NCBI GenBank assembly: GCA_016188575.1
Contig: JACPHN010000117.1
Span: 1-16,332, forward strand
DNA from: Candidatus Schekmanbacteria bacterium
Lineage (GTDB): Bacteria; CSSED10-310; JACPHN01
Direction: 5' to 3'
Length of the DNA stretch: 16,332 nt
Shown: in pieces, positions 1 to 9,786 of the stretch
How positions within the stretch are numbered: the first letter of the stretch is position 1
Layout: every line of letters begins with the position of its first letter
Made by a program: the position numbers and the translations under genes
Notes under the pieces: generated by a model
What the model saw: only the letters and a program-made list of their open reading frames with translations
Told to the model about the DNA's origin: nothing
Database searches by the model: none

Positions 1-750
1 ACCAGCTCGAGTAACCGCCCCTACACCGAGATTTACGTGCGGGGAGGGCCACTGGGCTTCGGGGTCGCGCTCGGTCTGTGGGGCTGGACCCCCGGCCGCG
101 TCTCGGGGGATTGGATCCGCGGCATCCAGTGCAAGATCGTCGGCTCGGCCGGCGAGACTGTGTCTCTCGGGGAGTGGTTTCGCTGGACGACGCCGGCGGT
201 GGCGGACTCCTACCAGATGCCACCCGACAAACCGCAATTCAGGGGATTGGTTCCTCTCGACATCGTCCGGCAACTTCCTGTCGGCCGTCTCGAGGTGATC
301 TGCACCGCGGAATGGGATGGCCGCGAGGTCACCGATCTGACGGGGAAGGCGCGTTTCGCCCGGCTGGTGGAGCCCGACACGCCGGTGCACCGCGCCATCT
401 ACTACTATCAATGGGCTCACGAGGTCAGAGCGCGGGCCACGCACTCCGAGCGCGCCAAGGCCGACGAAGAATCCTGGCGACTGATGCAGGGTGCCATTCA
501 GCAAAACGTGTCGCTGCCTTGCATTTGGGAGTGGGCGGCGGCATGGGCGCGCGACACCGGGCGCAACCGCCGCGCGGCGGAGCTGTTCACCCGATATCTC
601 GAAGAGCTCACCGCGGCCGTCGCTCGTGGAGACCCCGGCTATCGGCCGGAAGACTTCACCTTCGATGATCCGCGCGAGAAGCTCAAAGAGGTGCGCGCAG
701 ACACCTTGGCGCAAATCGCCCACCTGCGGTCGCTCCCGGACGAGGATTAG
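1..750 (+). CDS. Unrecognised protein, C-terminal part (5' end outside window)
   Basis: The reading frame is open from the first base of the window to the TAG at 748-750, so this is the 3' part of a longer gene. A GTG at 37 is the first possible start inside the window, but the codons before it are also open, so I treat the 5' end as missing. About 249 residues are visible. The first half looks beta-rich, with a stretch of Trp and Gly (GLWGWTPG). The second half is helical and Ala/Arg-rich (AIYYYQWAHEVRAR, then WAAAWARDTGRNRRAAELF), which could be one or two TPR-like helix pairs. I see no catalytic motif, signal peptide or membrane segment. I do not recognise the family. Codon usage in this frame is strongly G/C-ending, which supports real coding. 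It lies directly upstream of another unrecognised frame and may share its transcript. Confidence 0.7.
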   Translation, partial: TSSSNRPYTEIYVRGGPLGFGVALGLWGWTPGRVSGDWIRGIQCKIVGSAGETVSLGEWFRWTTPAVADSYQMPPDKPQFRGLVPLDIVRQLPVGRLEVICTAEWDGREVTDLTGKARFARLVEPDTPVHRAIYYYQWAHEVRARATHSERAKADEESWRLMQGAIQQNVSLPCIWEWAAAWARDTGRNRRAAELFTRYLEELTAAVARGDPGYRPEDFTFDDPREKLKEVRADTLAQIAHLRSLPDED

Positions 751-878
751 TCTCATGCGGGGCGATCAAGCTGAAAGCGTCAAGAAACGCGGATGGCGAT
801 ATCCGCAAAGAGCTCACCGGGCAAGATCTCGTCATCAACCCGTATCGCAGCGATCCGCTGGCAGGAGAGCAGCGCCTG

Positions 879-1388
879 GTGCAGGTGCTGCTCCCGGCAA
901 GCATGGTGCAGACCGCCTGGCGCTGGGGAACGACCTCGATTTCCTCCAGACTCGCGAGGGTCGATGTCGAGCGCATCCGCAAGGATGTCGTCGCCACGCC
1001 GCTGATTCCCCAGGACGCGGCGATCGTCAACCTCACCGGCAACGAGCTGACCCACGCGGTCGGCATCGACGACCATGACGACAGCCCCGCCCCCTGCCCG
1101 CCGCCGCCGATAACCTGTGACACGGCGACCAGCGGGCTGCGGCTGCGATCCGACCTGACAGACGGCCAAATGTGCCTGCTCCGCAGAAAGGCGAGCGGAG
1201 ACCGCTGTATGCAGCGAGATATCGTGTTGTTTTTCTACTGCGCCTACGAAAAAAACCCCGGCCTCCCCGACTACACCGCGGCCATGAATCGCATCGCGGA
1301 CAACCTCGTCTGCAACTCGGCGCGGGACCACTGTCGCGACGAGATCGACATCAGTTTTCCACCGGCATCGCCGACCCGCGCCGGATGA
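879..1388 (+). CDS. Unrecognised Cys-containing protein; 5' end unclear, possibly frameshifted
   Basis: GTG 879 is the only ATG/GTG/TTG start in this frame after the stop at 666-668. AGGAGAG at 862-868 could serve as its ribosome binding site. However, the frame upstream of 879 (about 777-878) already has coding-like, G/C-ending codons (for example DGDIRKELTGQDLVINPY). An ATG at 755, five bases after the previous gene's stop, is in a different frame. Joining the two would need a one-base shift near 780-790, so the annotated protein may be too short at its N-terminus. The C-terminal half has a Pro-rich linker (SPAPCPPPPITCD) and six cysteines in pairs (around PCPPPPITC, QMCLL, DRCMQ, FFYCAY, LVCNSARDHC). 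I see no catalytic motif and do not recognise the family. It ends 32 bases before an IS110 transposase scrap, so its 3' end may also be altered. Confidence 0.5.
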   Translation: MQVLLPASMVQTAWRWGTTSISSRLARVDVERIRKDVVATPLIPQDAAIVNLTGNELTHAVGIDDHDDSPAPCPPPPITCDTATSGLRLRSDLTDGQMCLLRRKASGDRCMQRDIVLFFYCAYEKNPGLPDYTAAMNRIADNLVCNSARDHCRDEIDISFPPASPTRAG

Positions 1389-1420
1389 AACGGACGGCCT
1401 CGCAACTCGAGTTTCCTATT

Positions 1421-1659
1421 AGGAGCTGGTTGCGACGGCAGCCGCGGAGAGGAACCGCCTGCACAGGGTGCTCGATGCCTGCGGGATTCGTGTGGGGGCG
1501 GTCGTCAGCGACATCCAGGGCAAGACCGCCAGGCAGACGGTCCAGGAGATCATCGCAGGGGAGTCGACTCCTGAGGAGATCGCCAAGCTCAGTCAAGGAC
1601 GACTTCGCGCTCCCGAGCAAGTGCTCGTGGCGGCGCGCGAAGGCCACGCTCGGAATTAG
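1421..1659 (+). pseudogene. IS110-family transposase, internal fragment
   Basis: From about 1423 the frame reads ELVATAAAERNRLHRVLD, then VVSDIQGKTARQTVQ and EIAKLSQGRLRA. This is the pattern of the middle of IS110-family transposases: a helical linker (ERNRLxxVLED), a small-residue SDI.G.SGR motif and a GRLR motif. A full IS110 transposase is usually 300-450 residues, with an N-terminal DEDD nuclease domain and a C-terminal transposase_20 domain. Only about 78 residues are left here. The frame is bounded by a TAG at 1420 and a TAG at 1657-1659, and similarity fades after GRLRAPEQVLVAAREG. The catalytic Asp/Glu residues and the catalytic Ser region are absent, and no element ends can be recognised. 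It is a dead scrap, not an active element. A GTG at 1468 could start a 63-residue peptide, but there is no reason to think it is made. Confidence 0.75.
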
Positions 1660-1744
1660 GGGGTGGGGTGTTTTTGTCTCATCGCCGCTCGGCCCAACCG
1701 TGCTTTCATGGTAATCCACCGGCGTTCGGCGCGGGGGCACTGCT

Positions 1745-2517
1745 TCAGGACGCCGCCCGCCCGGTTACCGCGCTGGCCGTAGCGCCATGTCCCTCGGCGT
1801 GCCGTCCCCGCTGATCGCTCAGCCCCGCGATCACCGGGAGCAAGGCCGCTGCCGCCAGAAAGAGCCGCGCCCCGTCGGTGACCTCGGACTGAATGATCCC
1901 GGCGAGCGCGAGCAAGGTCGCGCCCGGAAGCGCCGCCGCTGCCCACGAGCGCTCCGCGCCGGCGCGCAGCCCCGCGGCCCCGAGTGCCAACAAGCCGCAT
2001 ACCGCCGTCACGTCGAAGATCGGCGAGCCGCCCGAGTGCACGTGCAGAAACGGCGCCGAAACCGCCACCAGCAGCCCGTTCCAGCGCGCCTGCGCGAAAA
2101 TCACGGGTGCCGCCGGCAGCAGCGGGAGCAGCAGCAACCGCGTGGTTCCATATCGCGACCTCACCGAGCCGTCGGGCAAGCCGCTGTTGATCCCGAGCAA
2201 CAACGCTGCGGCCGTCGCGGTTACGTGGAAGCTCGCCCATGCTTGCTCCGGGTCGCGCGCTCCCGGCAACCCGGTGAACAGCGCGACGTCCAATAGCGCG
2301 AGCAGTGCCCCCAAGAACGCGACTCTGGAGCTGCCCACGGCAGCGCCGAGCCCCGCGGCCAGCGTCCAGCTCGCATACGCCGCCGCGCGCAGCGCTACCC
2401 CGTCCGCGATCCCGAGCGCCGCGGCGTCGTGAACCATCCAGATCGCCAACAGGAGCAAGGCGCCGACCATCCCGGCGCTCCCTCCTCGCACCACCAGTCG
2501 CGCCAGTCGCCGCTCGC

Positions 2518-2521
<4 letters not shown>
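1745..2521 (-). CDS. Small multi-pass integral membrane protein
   Basis: This 258-residue protein is dominated by hydrophobic segments, at about residues 13-35, 44-62, 66-84, 95-112, 127-145, 166-184, 193-210 and 218-234. That gives seven or eight likely membrane helices. The N-terminus is short and basic ([14 protein letters not shown]), and the C-terminus is hydrophilic and His/Gly-rich. Conserved-looking polar positions inside the membrane region include a His in LHVHSGGSP and an Asn in GINSG. I do not recognise the family. The GTG start (2521-2519) overlaps the stop codon of uvrB in the sequence GTGA, so translation is probably coupled to uvrB and the gene belongs to the plsC-uvrB transcript. 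A role in DNA repair is not implied by the sequence. The opposite strand has open frames here, but they are shadows of this high-GC gene. Confidence 0.75.
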
Positions 2522-4613
<2,092 letters not shown>

Positions 4614-4617
<4 letters not shown>

Positions 4618-5336
4618 GAATCAGCTCCAACCAATGCCGGCATGAGCAGCTCCTGGATCGCCCGTCGCGTTTCAAGCGTGAGCTCCTCGCGGCCGGCAAA
4701 TGCCACCGAATCGGCGCCAATGGGGTAGCCGATGCGGAGCCGCACGGGTCCGGGGCGGAGGCGCATGGTATCGGCCGGGAGCACATGTTCGGTGCCCAAA
4801 ATGGCGACCGGCAACACGTCCAGATCCGCCTCGATCGCGGTCACCGCCGCGCCTCTCTTGAACGGCAGGAGCTGATCGGTTCGACTCCGCGTCCCCTCGG
4901 GGAAGAACAGGAACGAGGCCCCGGCAATTCGGTGCCGCACGGCTTCGCGAATCGAGCTCATGGCACGCGTGGAGTTGTGCCGATCGATCGGGACCATTCC
5001 GAGAGCGCGAATTCCCTGGCCGAAAATGGGGATCGCGAACAGCGCCTTCTTGGTAGCGAATCTCAGGGGCATAGGCATGCCGGCCATGAGCACGGGAATA
5101 TCGAGCAGGCTGCGGTGGTTGGCGACAACCATGTAGCAGGTGCCGCTCGCGACGTTCTCGCCCCCCTCCACGGTGAGCGCGATGCCGCTCAGGCGTACGA
5201 TCGCCCGCGCCCAGGCCCGCGCAACCCGATAGGCGTGAGGCCGCGCCCGCGCACCGAGCAGACCGAGCACAATCACGCTGAGACCATGGACGATTGTCAG
5301 GAGCACAACGGCGGTAGCGACGAAGACCGCTCTCAT
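4614..5336 (-). CDS. plsC: 1-acyl-sn-glycerol-3-phosphate acyltransferase (PlsC type)
   Basis: This membrane-bound enzyme transfers a fatty acyl group to lysophosphatidic acid to give phosphatidic acid, the precursor of bacterial phospholipids. The 240-residue protein has the acyltransferase blocks: NHRSLLD with the catalytic HX4D pair H74/D79, the glycerol-phosphate binding FPEGTRS (F145-R150), and the VPIDR block at about 115-119. An N-terminal hydrophobic helix lies at residues 3-28. The frame is open further upstream to 5639, but that stretch is Arg/Pro-rich translation of intergenic DNA and of a dispersed repeat. The ATG at 5336 is chosen because it begins the hydrophobic helix and is preceded by GGAGAGG at good spacing. 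A promoter-like pair lies about 75 bases upstream. The gene overlaps uvrB by four bases (GTGA), so it leads the plsC-uvrB-membrane protein set. Confidence 0.93.
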
Positions 5337-5412
5337 GGCGCACCTCTCCAGAAATGCCAGGGGCACGCATGCGGCGCGGGAAAACCGCTGCCGGCGAACA
5401 CGTTCGCGCGAT

Positions 5413-5441
5413 GGTATACACTGGTCGCGTCGCGGAGGCAA
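5413..5441 (-). promoter_or_regulatory. Predicted sigma70-type promoter for plsC-uvrB
   Basis: Read on the minus strand, TTGCCT (5441-5436) is followed after exactly 17 bases by TATACC (5418-5413). Each hexamer matches its consensus at four of six positions. Transcription would start near 5406, giving a leader of about 70 bases before the plsC ATG. The same layout (TTGC/TTGA, 17 bases, TATA-like) recurs ahead of several other genes in the window, which adds some weight. It is a motif match only. Confidence 0.5.
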
Positions 5442-5460
5442 GAGCGGACCGGGCGGCGTC

Positions 5461-5521
5461 CTCCATTCCTCCCCCCGCTTGCAGGGGGGAGGTGACGTGG
5501 GGGGTCTTCGTGATGCGCTTT
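5461..5521. repeat. Dispersed repeat, copy A, with perfect 9-bp palindrome
   Basis: This 61-base stretch matches 12201-12260 at about 53 of 61 positions (seven mismatches and one gap), in the same orientation. In this copy the left part forms a perfect hairpin: CCTCCCCCC (5468-5476) pairs with GGGGGGAGG (5484-5492) around a 7-base loop. The right part holds the conserved block GTGGGGGGTCTTCG. It lies between the 3' end of the beta-propeller gene and the plsC promoter, outside any credible coding frame. It resembles REP-type intergenic repeats. There is no T tract, so I do not call it a terminator. Confidence 0.75.
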
Positions 5522-5547
5522 TCGCGCGCCTCGCCTGCGTGGCGCGC

Positions 5548-6696
5548 CTAGCTGCCCGCGCGGACCTCGGCGTGCCAGATCTGCTGCACCCCCGACTCGT
5601 CGCTTCCGTAGTACACGACGTGCACCGTGCCACCGGCATCGGTGGCCATGCGCGGCATGTCGCCGGCCCCGGAGCTGACCGCCAGCTCGCCCGCGTGCGG
5701 CGCTACACTCGCGGCAACGGATCCTTCGGGCGTGGTCCAGGCGACTACCTCACGGTCATCGGGAAGAAACGCGAGCTCCGGCGACATCGCGTATCCGGTG
5801 CGGCGCGCCACCCACACCGGCGCTGCGTCGGCCTCGGCCATCGTCACGATGCCGAACGCATAAACGTCGTTGGGATCCTGCTCCGTCCACGTCCACCGCG
5901 GCACACCGCGGCTGTCGACGGCGCCACCGACATCGTCGGAAGAGAGCCCCGAGCTGCGATACAAGGTGCGCTCGCGACCCCAGCCGGCGCTTGCGGTCCA
6001 GTCAAAGAGGCGAATGTCGTAGCCCTCGTCGCCGGCTGACGTGGCGAGTGCGAGTCGCAAGCCGCCGCTGACGCCGAGCACCTTGAGGCGAAAGCTGTTG
6101 ATATACGGCTCGCTGACCGCAATGGCCCCACCTGCGACCCAGGACGACCCGTCAAAGATGTAGTGCACCGGGTAGCGATTTTGAAAGAAAACGGCGTGAA
6201 GCCGGCCGTCTCCGCCCTTGGCGGCGCTGATGAGGCTGCCCTCGGCCACGGGCTGGGCGGGCGACCAGTCACCGTGCTCGAGGACCGCGTGATAGATTTC
6301 CGCCGTGCTCGTCTGGTAGCTCTCCCACAGCAGGTGCAAGCGCTCGCCGTCAGCGACAAGTGCGGGCCGGATCGACTTCCCGGCGAGCAGCGCCAGTGGC
6401 TCGGCGCGCCAGCCGCCATCCCCAGACACCGCGTAGTATAGAGACGCCGGGTCCAGGCTGAAATCGTGCCAGGCAATATGAACGCTGCCATCGGGCAGGC
6501 ACGCTACCGCGGGGGTTTTCGCGTTGCCGGGGGTCGCGGCGACGACCTCGGGCGCGGTGATGGAGACCGTGTCACTGGCGGCGGGCGAAAGCAGGGCCAG
6601 AGGAGCCGCGCCGAGGGACGGTGTGGCCGAGAGGAACAGCGGGGTGAACGCAAGAAGCTGAATCCAGCGGTTGCATGAGGAGACCCCCGGTCGCAC
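5548..6696 (-). CDS. Secreted beta-propeller-like protein (sialidase-like fold)
   Basis: The mature part consists of repeated units of the form P-x-hydrophobic-A-x-D-x-x-G-x-x-H-hydrophobic-x-W/Y, for example ACLPDGSVHIAWHD, ALVADGERLHLLWES, AAKGGDGRLHAVFF, GAVDSRGVPRWTWTE and ATDAGGTVHVVYYG. About six or seven such units span the protein, as in six- or seven-bladed propellers of the sialidase/BNR superfamily. The true Asp-box S-x-D-x-G-x-x-W is not seen and no catalytic set can be named, so the role may be binding. A hydrophobic segment (LLAFTPLFLSATPSLGAAPLA) near the N-terminus looks like a signal peptide. The start is uncertain. I chose GTG 6696, just before that segment, giving 382 residues. 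An ATG at 6832 is also in frame, close behind a promoter, but would read through a palindromic repeat. No good ribosome binding site precedes either. The neighbouring divergent gene also encodes an exported protein. Confidence 0.75.
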   Translation of the reverse strand: MRPGVSSCNRWIQLLAFTPLFLSATPSLGAAPLALLSPAASDTVSITAPEVVAATPGNAKTPAVACLPDGSVHIAWHDFSLDPASLYYAVSGDGGWRAEPLALLAGKSIRPALVADGERLHLLWESYQTSTAEIYHAVLEHGDWSPAQPVAEGSLISAAKGGDGRLHAVFFQNRYPVHYIFDGSSWVAGGAIAVSEPYINSFRLKVLGVSGGLRLALATSAGDEGYDIRLFDWTASAGWGRERTLYRSSGLSSDDVGGAVDSRGVPRWTWTEQDPNDVYAFGIVTMAEADAAPVWVARRTGYAMSPELAFLPDDREVVAWTTPEGSVAASVAPHAGELAVSSGAGDMPRMATDAGGTVHVVYYGSDESGVQQIWHAEVRAGS

Positions 6697-6735
6697 CTGA
6701 GGAGCGCCCGGACCAGGGTCGGGCTGGCGCGATTT

Positions 6736-6763
6736 CCCCTCCCCCCGCGCGCCGCGGGAGGGG
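6736..6763. repeat. GC-rich palindrome related to the dispersed repeat
   Basis: CCCCTCCC (6736-6743) pairs perfectly with GGGAGGGG (6756-6763) around a 12-base GC-rich loop. The left arm and the following CCCGCG resemble the palindromic head of the repeats at 5461 and 12201, but the GTCTTCG tail block is missing. It lies between the predicted promoter at 6862-6890 and the GTG at 6696, so it would be in the leader of the beta-propeller gene if that start is right. The gap 6697-7098 between the two divergent genes otherwise holds the two promoters listed here, and I see no other gene in it. Confidence 0.5.
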
Positions 6764-6861
6764 TGGAAGGAGGCGTGGCCATTATGGCGGCGCGGGGCGG
6801 TGGAGCAGCGAGTAAGAGCGATATTGCGCATGGTGATCCCGAAGGAGAGAGGCGCGAGTGA

Positions 6862-6890
6862 CGTATACCGGGCGGCAGGTCTATATGCAA
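6862..6890 (-). promoter_or_regulatory. Predicted promoter for the beta-propeller gene
   Basis: On the minus strand TTGCAT (6890-6885) is separated by 17 bases from TATACG (6867-6862). The predicted transcript start is near 6855. That gives a leader of about 23 bases to the ATG at 6832, or about 160 bases to the preferred GTG at 6696. Motif match only. Confidence 0.45.
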
Positions 6891-7063
6891 CTATTATGCC
6901 GTACACTTGCTCCTCCGCCCTGGCACTGCAGGCGCAGCACGCTGGCATCCCCGCCGGTCGCGCTTTCGGCCTGGGTGCGACGTTCCCGTCACGGTGTGCT
7001 CGCCTTGTGTGGCCCAGCCGGCGCACTCGCCTGCTGCCCGCACGACCGGGATCGCCCGCGACC

Positions 7064-7092
7064 TTGCCGCCCGTCTCCCGCTCCGTTATGCT
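7064..7092 (+). promoter_or_regulatory. Predicted promoter for the M1 peptidase gene, start point at the ATG
   Basis: TTGCCG (7064-7069), a 17-base spacer and TATGCT (7087-7092) form a sigma70-like pair, each four of six to consensus. The usual start point, about seven bases after the -10 element, falls on 7099, which is the A of the chosen ATG. No Shine-Dalgarno-like sequence precedes that ATG. Both facts fit a leaderless mRNA. Confidence 0.5.
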
Positions 7093-7098
7093 CTCTGC

Positions 7099-9519
7099 AT
7101 GAACATGTCCTCGCCCCCTCCCAACAGAGCCTCACCCCTCGCCGCATCGCGGCCGCGACCTCGCTCCTCCTTCTCGCTCCTCGCGGCGGCGCTCGTGCTC
7201 GCCCACGTCGGCGCCGGCGCGCCTCGGGCGTGGGGCGGCTCGCCCGCTGCGTCGCCGGATCACCCCTACCGACTCGTCTACGAATCGCTCCTGGGCTGGA
7301 AATTCTCTGCGTCGCCCATGCCGATCGAGCATCCTCCTGTCGCGTGGACGTGGGGAGCCGCCCACTTTGAGCTGCTCGGCGGGAGCCTCCGCAGCATGGA
7401 GCCGGAGGGCGGTGGCATGGTGACGGGTCTCGCCTTCGAGGGGCGCGCCAGGCTGACGCTGGCGCCGTCCACGGACGGCGAGCGGCGCCAATTGGCGCGC
7501 TTCTCCGGAATGCCGGAGGGGACGCTCGTCGATGATGCAGAGCGGATGGTATTGCGCTTTTCGGGGCCCGCGTGCGCGGGACCTCCGGCGCGGTCGGAGC
7601 CCGGCCCGCTTGCTCCGGTGCGGTGGGTAACCGCGCTTCACGAGGAGTGGCTCGAGATGTTCGGCGTTGACGTCGACGCTCGCGTGGTGCGCGGTATGCT
7701 TGTTCCCGGCGCTGACTACTGTCGCGCGGCACTCAAGACCAAGCATCACGGCTGGTTGGTCGTCGAGATCGACCGGCTGCGACCCGAGGTCTTCCGCGTC
7801 GAGCGACTCTTTCCGCGCACCGGCCTGACCGAGGTGTGGGTGAGCGAGCCGATGCCGGCCGCAGATGTCGCTGCCGCGGACGTGGTCGACCTCCAGCACG
7901 CCGACATTACCGCCGTCGTCGAGCCCAACTTCATGGGCGACAAGCTCGGCAAGAGCGCCACGCGCACCGTGAAGGCAACGTTCACCGTTACCCTCACCCT
8001 GACAGCGGCGCGCGACGGCCTCCGCGCCCTGCCTCTGTGGCTCGACCCCGCCGCAAAGGTCTCCCAAGTATCGACAGGCACCGGGGAGGTGTTGTCTTTC
8101 CTCCGCTATCCCCGCGGGCCCAAGTTCGCGTCAGTCGATGACCGCGTTTTCGCTCCCGATCTCACGATTCTGCTAAAAAAAGCCGTGTCCGCCGGCCAGG
8201 AGCTGGCGGTGACCGTCACCTATGACATGGAGCTCGCCAACTACGTTTCCGGCCGGCTCTGGTACCCGGGCGCCATGGACCCTCTCGGCGACCCCCATAC
8301 CGCCACGTTGCGCATCGATGTCCCGGAGACGTTCTCGGTGCGAGCGACGGGGGATCTGGTAGCATCTACGGAGGCCGAGGGCGGCAGAAAAACGACGCGA
8401 TGGGCGGTGGCGCGCCCCTCGCGCCTGGTCGCGTTCACCTTTGGGAAGAAATTCTACGAGCATGCCGCACCCGTCGCCGACGGCGCCGAGGTGATCGCCT
8501 TCGGCGTCGATCTCGGCGTCGGTGGAGGGGACGCGGTCACCCACGTCGCTCAAGATGTCGCCGCGAGCCTGAAGTTCTATCAGGATCTGCTCGGCATCAG
8601 CCTGCCGGCGCGTCAGCTCTGGGCGACGAGCATCGCCGCCCCCCACGGCCAGGCCTTTGACGGCCTTCTGCAGCTCTCTGAGCGGACGTTCTACAACGAA
8701 CGCGCGGGAGTCTCGACCTTGTTTCGCGCTCACGAGACCGCGCACCAGTTCTTCGGCCTCGGCATCGGCTGGAGCGGTTACCGTGATCAGTGGCTCAGCG
8801 AGTCCCTGAGCGAATACGCGGCGATGATGTTCCTCGCGGACAAGTACCCGGAGGAGCGCTACTTCGAGGAGATCCTCGACGTCTACGCGGCCCAGCTCAC
8901 CGGCTCGATAAACTCCGCCGGCAGCCCCTTCGCGCGGCCGGGGCTCATCCGCATCCCCTCCAAGTTTCTCGCGCGGCTGGGACCCATCGGCGTCGGTTAT
9001 CGCGCCGACACCGCAGACCTCCCTGCGGGATACTTCATGCAGACGTATCACAAGGGGCCGTGGGTTCTTCACATGCTTCGCGCCATCCTGGAGCGTGATC
9101 ATCCCGGCGCGTTCGTCGCCGTCTTGCGCGAGCTCGTGCAAACATTCTGGCAACAGCGCGTTTCCACCGCCAACTTTGCGGCGATCGCCGAAAAGCACGC
9201 AAAGGCAGATCTCGGGTGGTTTTTCTCGGAGTGGATTGACGGCACCGCGATCCCTACCTATCGGTGGAAGTGGCGCCTGTTGCCGCCGCCGGCAGCCGGG
9301 CCGCGGCAGCTCGAGCTCATGGTGAGACAGGAGCGCGCCCCCGAGGACTTTCGCATGCCTGTGCCCGTGTGCATCGAGTACGATGACGGGGAAAACCAGC
9401 TCGAGGTTGTGACCGTTTCCGGCGAGACCACGACGGCCGTCTTGCCGGTGCGCGCTGCTCCCACGGACGTCGAGCTCGCCTGCGGCCGGGCGGTGCTCGC
9501 CGTCGTCAAGGAGCGCTAG
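7099..9519 (+). CDS. Exported M1-family zinc metallopeptidase
   Basis: M1 peptidases are zinc aminopeptidases that remove N-terminal residues from peptides. The 806-residue product shows the zinc site HETAH (H545, E546, H549) followed 18 residues later by the third ligand E568 in WLSESLSEY, the family's HEXXH-X18-E. Tyr650 in TYHKG sits where the transition-state Tyr is expected. The usual GxMEN exopeptidase motif is not present: the corresponding stretch (about 520-528) reads FDGLLQLSE, so substrate choice may differ from typical aminopeptidases. The N-terminus has a basic, Ser/Pro-rich start, then SLLAAALVLAHVGAGAPRAWG, a plausible signal peptide. A beta-rich domain (about 270-400) precedes the catalytic domain. 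ATG 7099 (or 7105) is chosen over an upstream in-frame start at 6907, because the extra residues look non-coding and the signal peptide then falls near the N-terminus. A predicted promoter ends seven bases upstream. Confidence 0.92.
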   Translation: MNMSSPPPNRASPLAASRPRPRSSFSLLAAALVLAHVGAGAPRAWGGSPAASPDHPYRLVYESLLGWKFSASPMPIEHPPVAWTWGAAHFELLGGSLRSMEPEGGGMVTGLAFEGRARLTLAPSTDGERRQLARFSGMPEGTLVDDAERMVLRFSGPACAGPPARSEPGPLAPVRWVTALHEEWLEMFGVDVDARVVRGMLVPGADYCRAALKTKHHGWLVVEIDRLRPEVFRVERLFPRTGLTEVWVSEPMPAADVAAADVVDLQHADITAVVEPNFMGDKLGKSATRTVKATFTVTLTLTAARDGLRALPLWLDPAAKVSQVSTGTGEVLSFLRYPRGPKFASVDDRVFAPDLTILLKKAVSAGQELAVTVTYDMELANYVSGRLWYPGAMDPLGDPHTATLRIDVPETFSVRATGDLVASTEAEGGRKTTRWAVARPSRLVAFTFGKKFYEHAAPVADGAEVIAFGVDLGVGGGDAVTHVAQDVAASLKFYQDLLGISLPARQLWATSIAAPHGQAFDGLLQLSERTFYNERAGVSTLFRAHETAHQFFGLGIGWSGYRDQWLSESLSEYAAMMFLADKYPEERYFEEILDVYAAQLTGSINSAGSPFARPGLIRIPSKFLARLGPIGVGYRADTADLPAGYFMQTYHKGPWVLHMLRAILERDHPGAFVAVLRELVQTFWQQRVSTANFAAIAEKHAKADLGWFFSEWIDGTAIPTYRWKWRLLPPPAAGPRQLELMVRQERAPEDFRMPVPVCIEYDDGENQLEVVTVSGETTTAVLPVRAAPTDVELACGRAVLAVVKER

Positions 9520-9563
9520 ACAACGGCGCCGCGGCCTGACGCCGGCCAATTGCTGCTCGACGC

Positions 9564-9579
9564 CCGAGGTTCGCCTCGG
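9564..9579 (+). terminator. Possible terminator hairpin after the M1 peptidase gene
   Basis: CCGAGG (9564-9569) and CCTCGG (9574-9579) form a perfect six-base-pair stem around a TTCG tetraloop, 45 bases after the peptidase stop. The sequence after it (CTCGTTCGCTC) is only weakly T-rich, so an intrinsic terminator is possible but not convincing. Confidence 0.35.
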
Positions 9580-9644
9580 CTCGTTCGCTCTACAGGTTCA
9601 TCACGAAGCTGCCATCGGCGATGTCTTGTCCGTTACCCCGGCGT

Positions 9645-9718
9645 GATCCCGGCTTTCGCCGGAAGGGATCCGGACGCGGCCGCACCAATTCTGCGCTGAT
9701 CCCGGCGAAAGCTGGGAT
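9645..9718. repeat. Pair of inverted REP-like units
   Basis: The 17 bases at 9646-9662 (ATCCCGGCTTTCGCCGG) and the reverse complement of 9702-9718 agree at 16 of 17 positions. Each unit is itself a small palindrome (CCGGC-TTTC-GCCGG in the first). Two such units in opposite orientation about 40 bases apart form the BIME-type arrangement known for REP sequences in proteobacteria. They lie in the 336-base gap between the M1 peptidase and the HD-GYP-like gene. Apart from these units, the hairpin at 9564 and the promoter at 9787, I see nothing else in that gap. Confidence 0.65.
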
Positions 9719-9786
9719 GCCGCCGCAAGGACGACGACTTCGCCATCGGCCGATCCAGGCGGTGGCCTTGGGTCGGGCGCAGCATC

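Noticed and set aside
755-800. Programmed ribosomal frameshift near 780-790
   Set aside because: No recognised slippery heptamer with a downstream structure is visible. A sequence error or mutation is simpler.
5468-5492. Perfect 9-bp hairpin as an intrinsic terminator
   Set aside because: No T tract follows on either strand, and the sequence recurs as a dispersed repeat, so it is listed as a repeat.
5337-5639. N-terminal extension of the plsC frame
   Set aside because: Translates repeat and intergenic DNA into Arg/Pro-rich sequence; ATG 5336 has GGAGAGG and begins the expected membrane helix.
8173-9549. Minus-strand open frame (458 codons) opposite the M1 peptidase
   Set aside because: Antisense shadow of a gene with intact M1 motifs; no signal, domain or ribosome binding site.
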